A DNA stretch of 64,000 bases from Sulfitobacter sp. THAF37 (GTDB lineage Bacteria; Pseudomonadota; Alphaproteobacteria; Rhodobacterales; Rhodobacteraceae): assembly GCF_009363555.1 (NCBI RefSeq), contig NZ_CP045372.1, positions 62,001-126,000 on the forward strand, in the 5' to 3' direction. Position numbers and translations under genes: made by a program. The first letter of the stretch is position 1, and each line of letters starts with the position of its first letter. Positions 63,746 through 64,000 of this stretch are shown piece by piece. The notes below the pieces were generated by a model. That model did no database searches. It saw nothing but the letters and a program-made list of their open reading frames with translations, and had not been told where the DNA came from.

Positions 63746-64000
63746 GCAGGGTCCCAGGGCCGGGTAAAGCTGTCGAGAACCGCGCCGACCGCGTCGTTGG
63801 AGGCGCCGTTCATGCTGACCTTGGCCACCAGGCCGCGCTTCTTGTCGTCCACCACATGGTCCACCCGCGCCGCGCAGTCCGCGTCCTTGAGCGCCGCGTC
63901 ATAAATCCGCGTAATCGCGTCCTTGCGCAGATCGGGCTTGAAGATCTTGCCCACCGCCGTCTTGGGCAGCTCCTTCATGATGGTGATGTGCTTGGGCTGC
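63742..64000 (-). CDS. AMP-dependent acyl-CoA synthetase, C-terminal end only
   Basis: Only the last 85 or so residues are inside the window. MKELPKTAVGKIFKPDLRKD contains the catalytic Lys motif (P-K-T-A-V-G-K) of acyl-adenylate-forming enzymes, and the tail ends FTRPWDPA. The final stretch past the motif, VVDDKKRGLVAKVSMNGASN, is longer than in acetyl-CoA synthetase and resembles fatty-acyl or long-chain ligases of this lineage. The stop overlaps the start of the hydrolase. Confidence 0.85.
   Translation of the reverse strand, partial: QPKHITIMKELPKTAVGKIFKPDLRKDAITRIYDAALKDADCAARVDHVVDDKKRGLVAKVSMNGASNDAVGAVLDSFTRPWDPA

Overview
The window is a GC-rich chromosomal segment of an alphaproteobacterium, almost certainly a Rhodobacteraceae/Roseobacteraceae member. 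Indications are the pccA-DUF6497-pccB-pccR propionate locus, the betI-betC-betB-betA choline-O-sulfate operon, a class A RNase P RNA, gatC-gatA, a single-chain DUF2927/Excalibur lipoprotein flora and many proteins typical of marine roseobacters. No tRNA, rRNA, IS element, prophage or CRISPR array was found.

Layout. 1-8.6 kb: propionyl-CoA carboxylase alpha (cut by the left edge) and beta subunits with small lipoproteins and hypotheticals between them, a Bcr/CflA-type MFS exporter and the ScfR-family regulator PccR; TTTGCAAA-type boxes lie before pccB/MFS and before pccR. 8.6-14.2 kb: betA, betB, betC and betI, all leftward, turning choline sulfate into glycine betaine, with a strong BetI-type palindrome before betI. 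14.2-18.1 kb: EamA exporter, divergent argO/argP and YebC. 18.2-24.7 kb: two SLC13-type permeases with TrkA-C domains flanking an unusual GSDGTGK heptad-repeat protein and a small-molecule kinase. 24.8-34.8 kb: YmdB-like phosphoesterase, APC-like permease, a structured intergenic RNA candidate, 5-formyl-THF cyclo-ligase, MgtE, guanine deaminase, 8-oxoguanine deaminase, HisN and two regulators. 34.9-45 kb: BI-1 protein, DUF1272, tiny lipoprotein, Hint protein, rpmG, rnpB, AmpD-like amidase, Excalibur lipoprotein, gatA/gatC, UPF0173 hydrolase, TadA and RluB.

45-52.5 kb is a rightward cluster TerC - small membrane protein - XpaC - TelA - DUF2927 lipoprotein - SPFH/GYF protein - cytochrome b561-like - zinc-ribbon membrane protein. 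It combines tellurite-resistance-type proteins with parts resembling the Bacillus YdjG/YdjI membrane-stress module and is the best candidate for an underdescribed multi-gene system here.

53.6-54.4 kb holds a 19-bp minisatellite (17 perfect tandem copies plus decayed copies on the left) abutting a perfect 18-bp-arm hairpin. 54.4-64 kb: CocE/NonD hydrolase, a complete dipeptide-type ABC importer (binding protein, two permeases, fused double ATPase), a phosphodiesterase/alkaline-phosphatase-fold enzyme, an alpha/beta hydrolase and the end of an acyl-CoA synthetase. A sequence matching the BetI box precedes the ABC operon, which suggests, without proof, that this importer belongs to the choline regulon.
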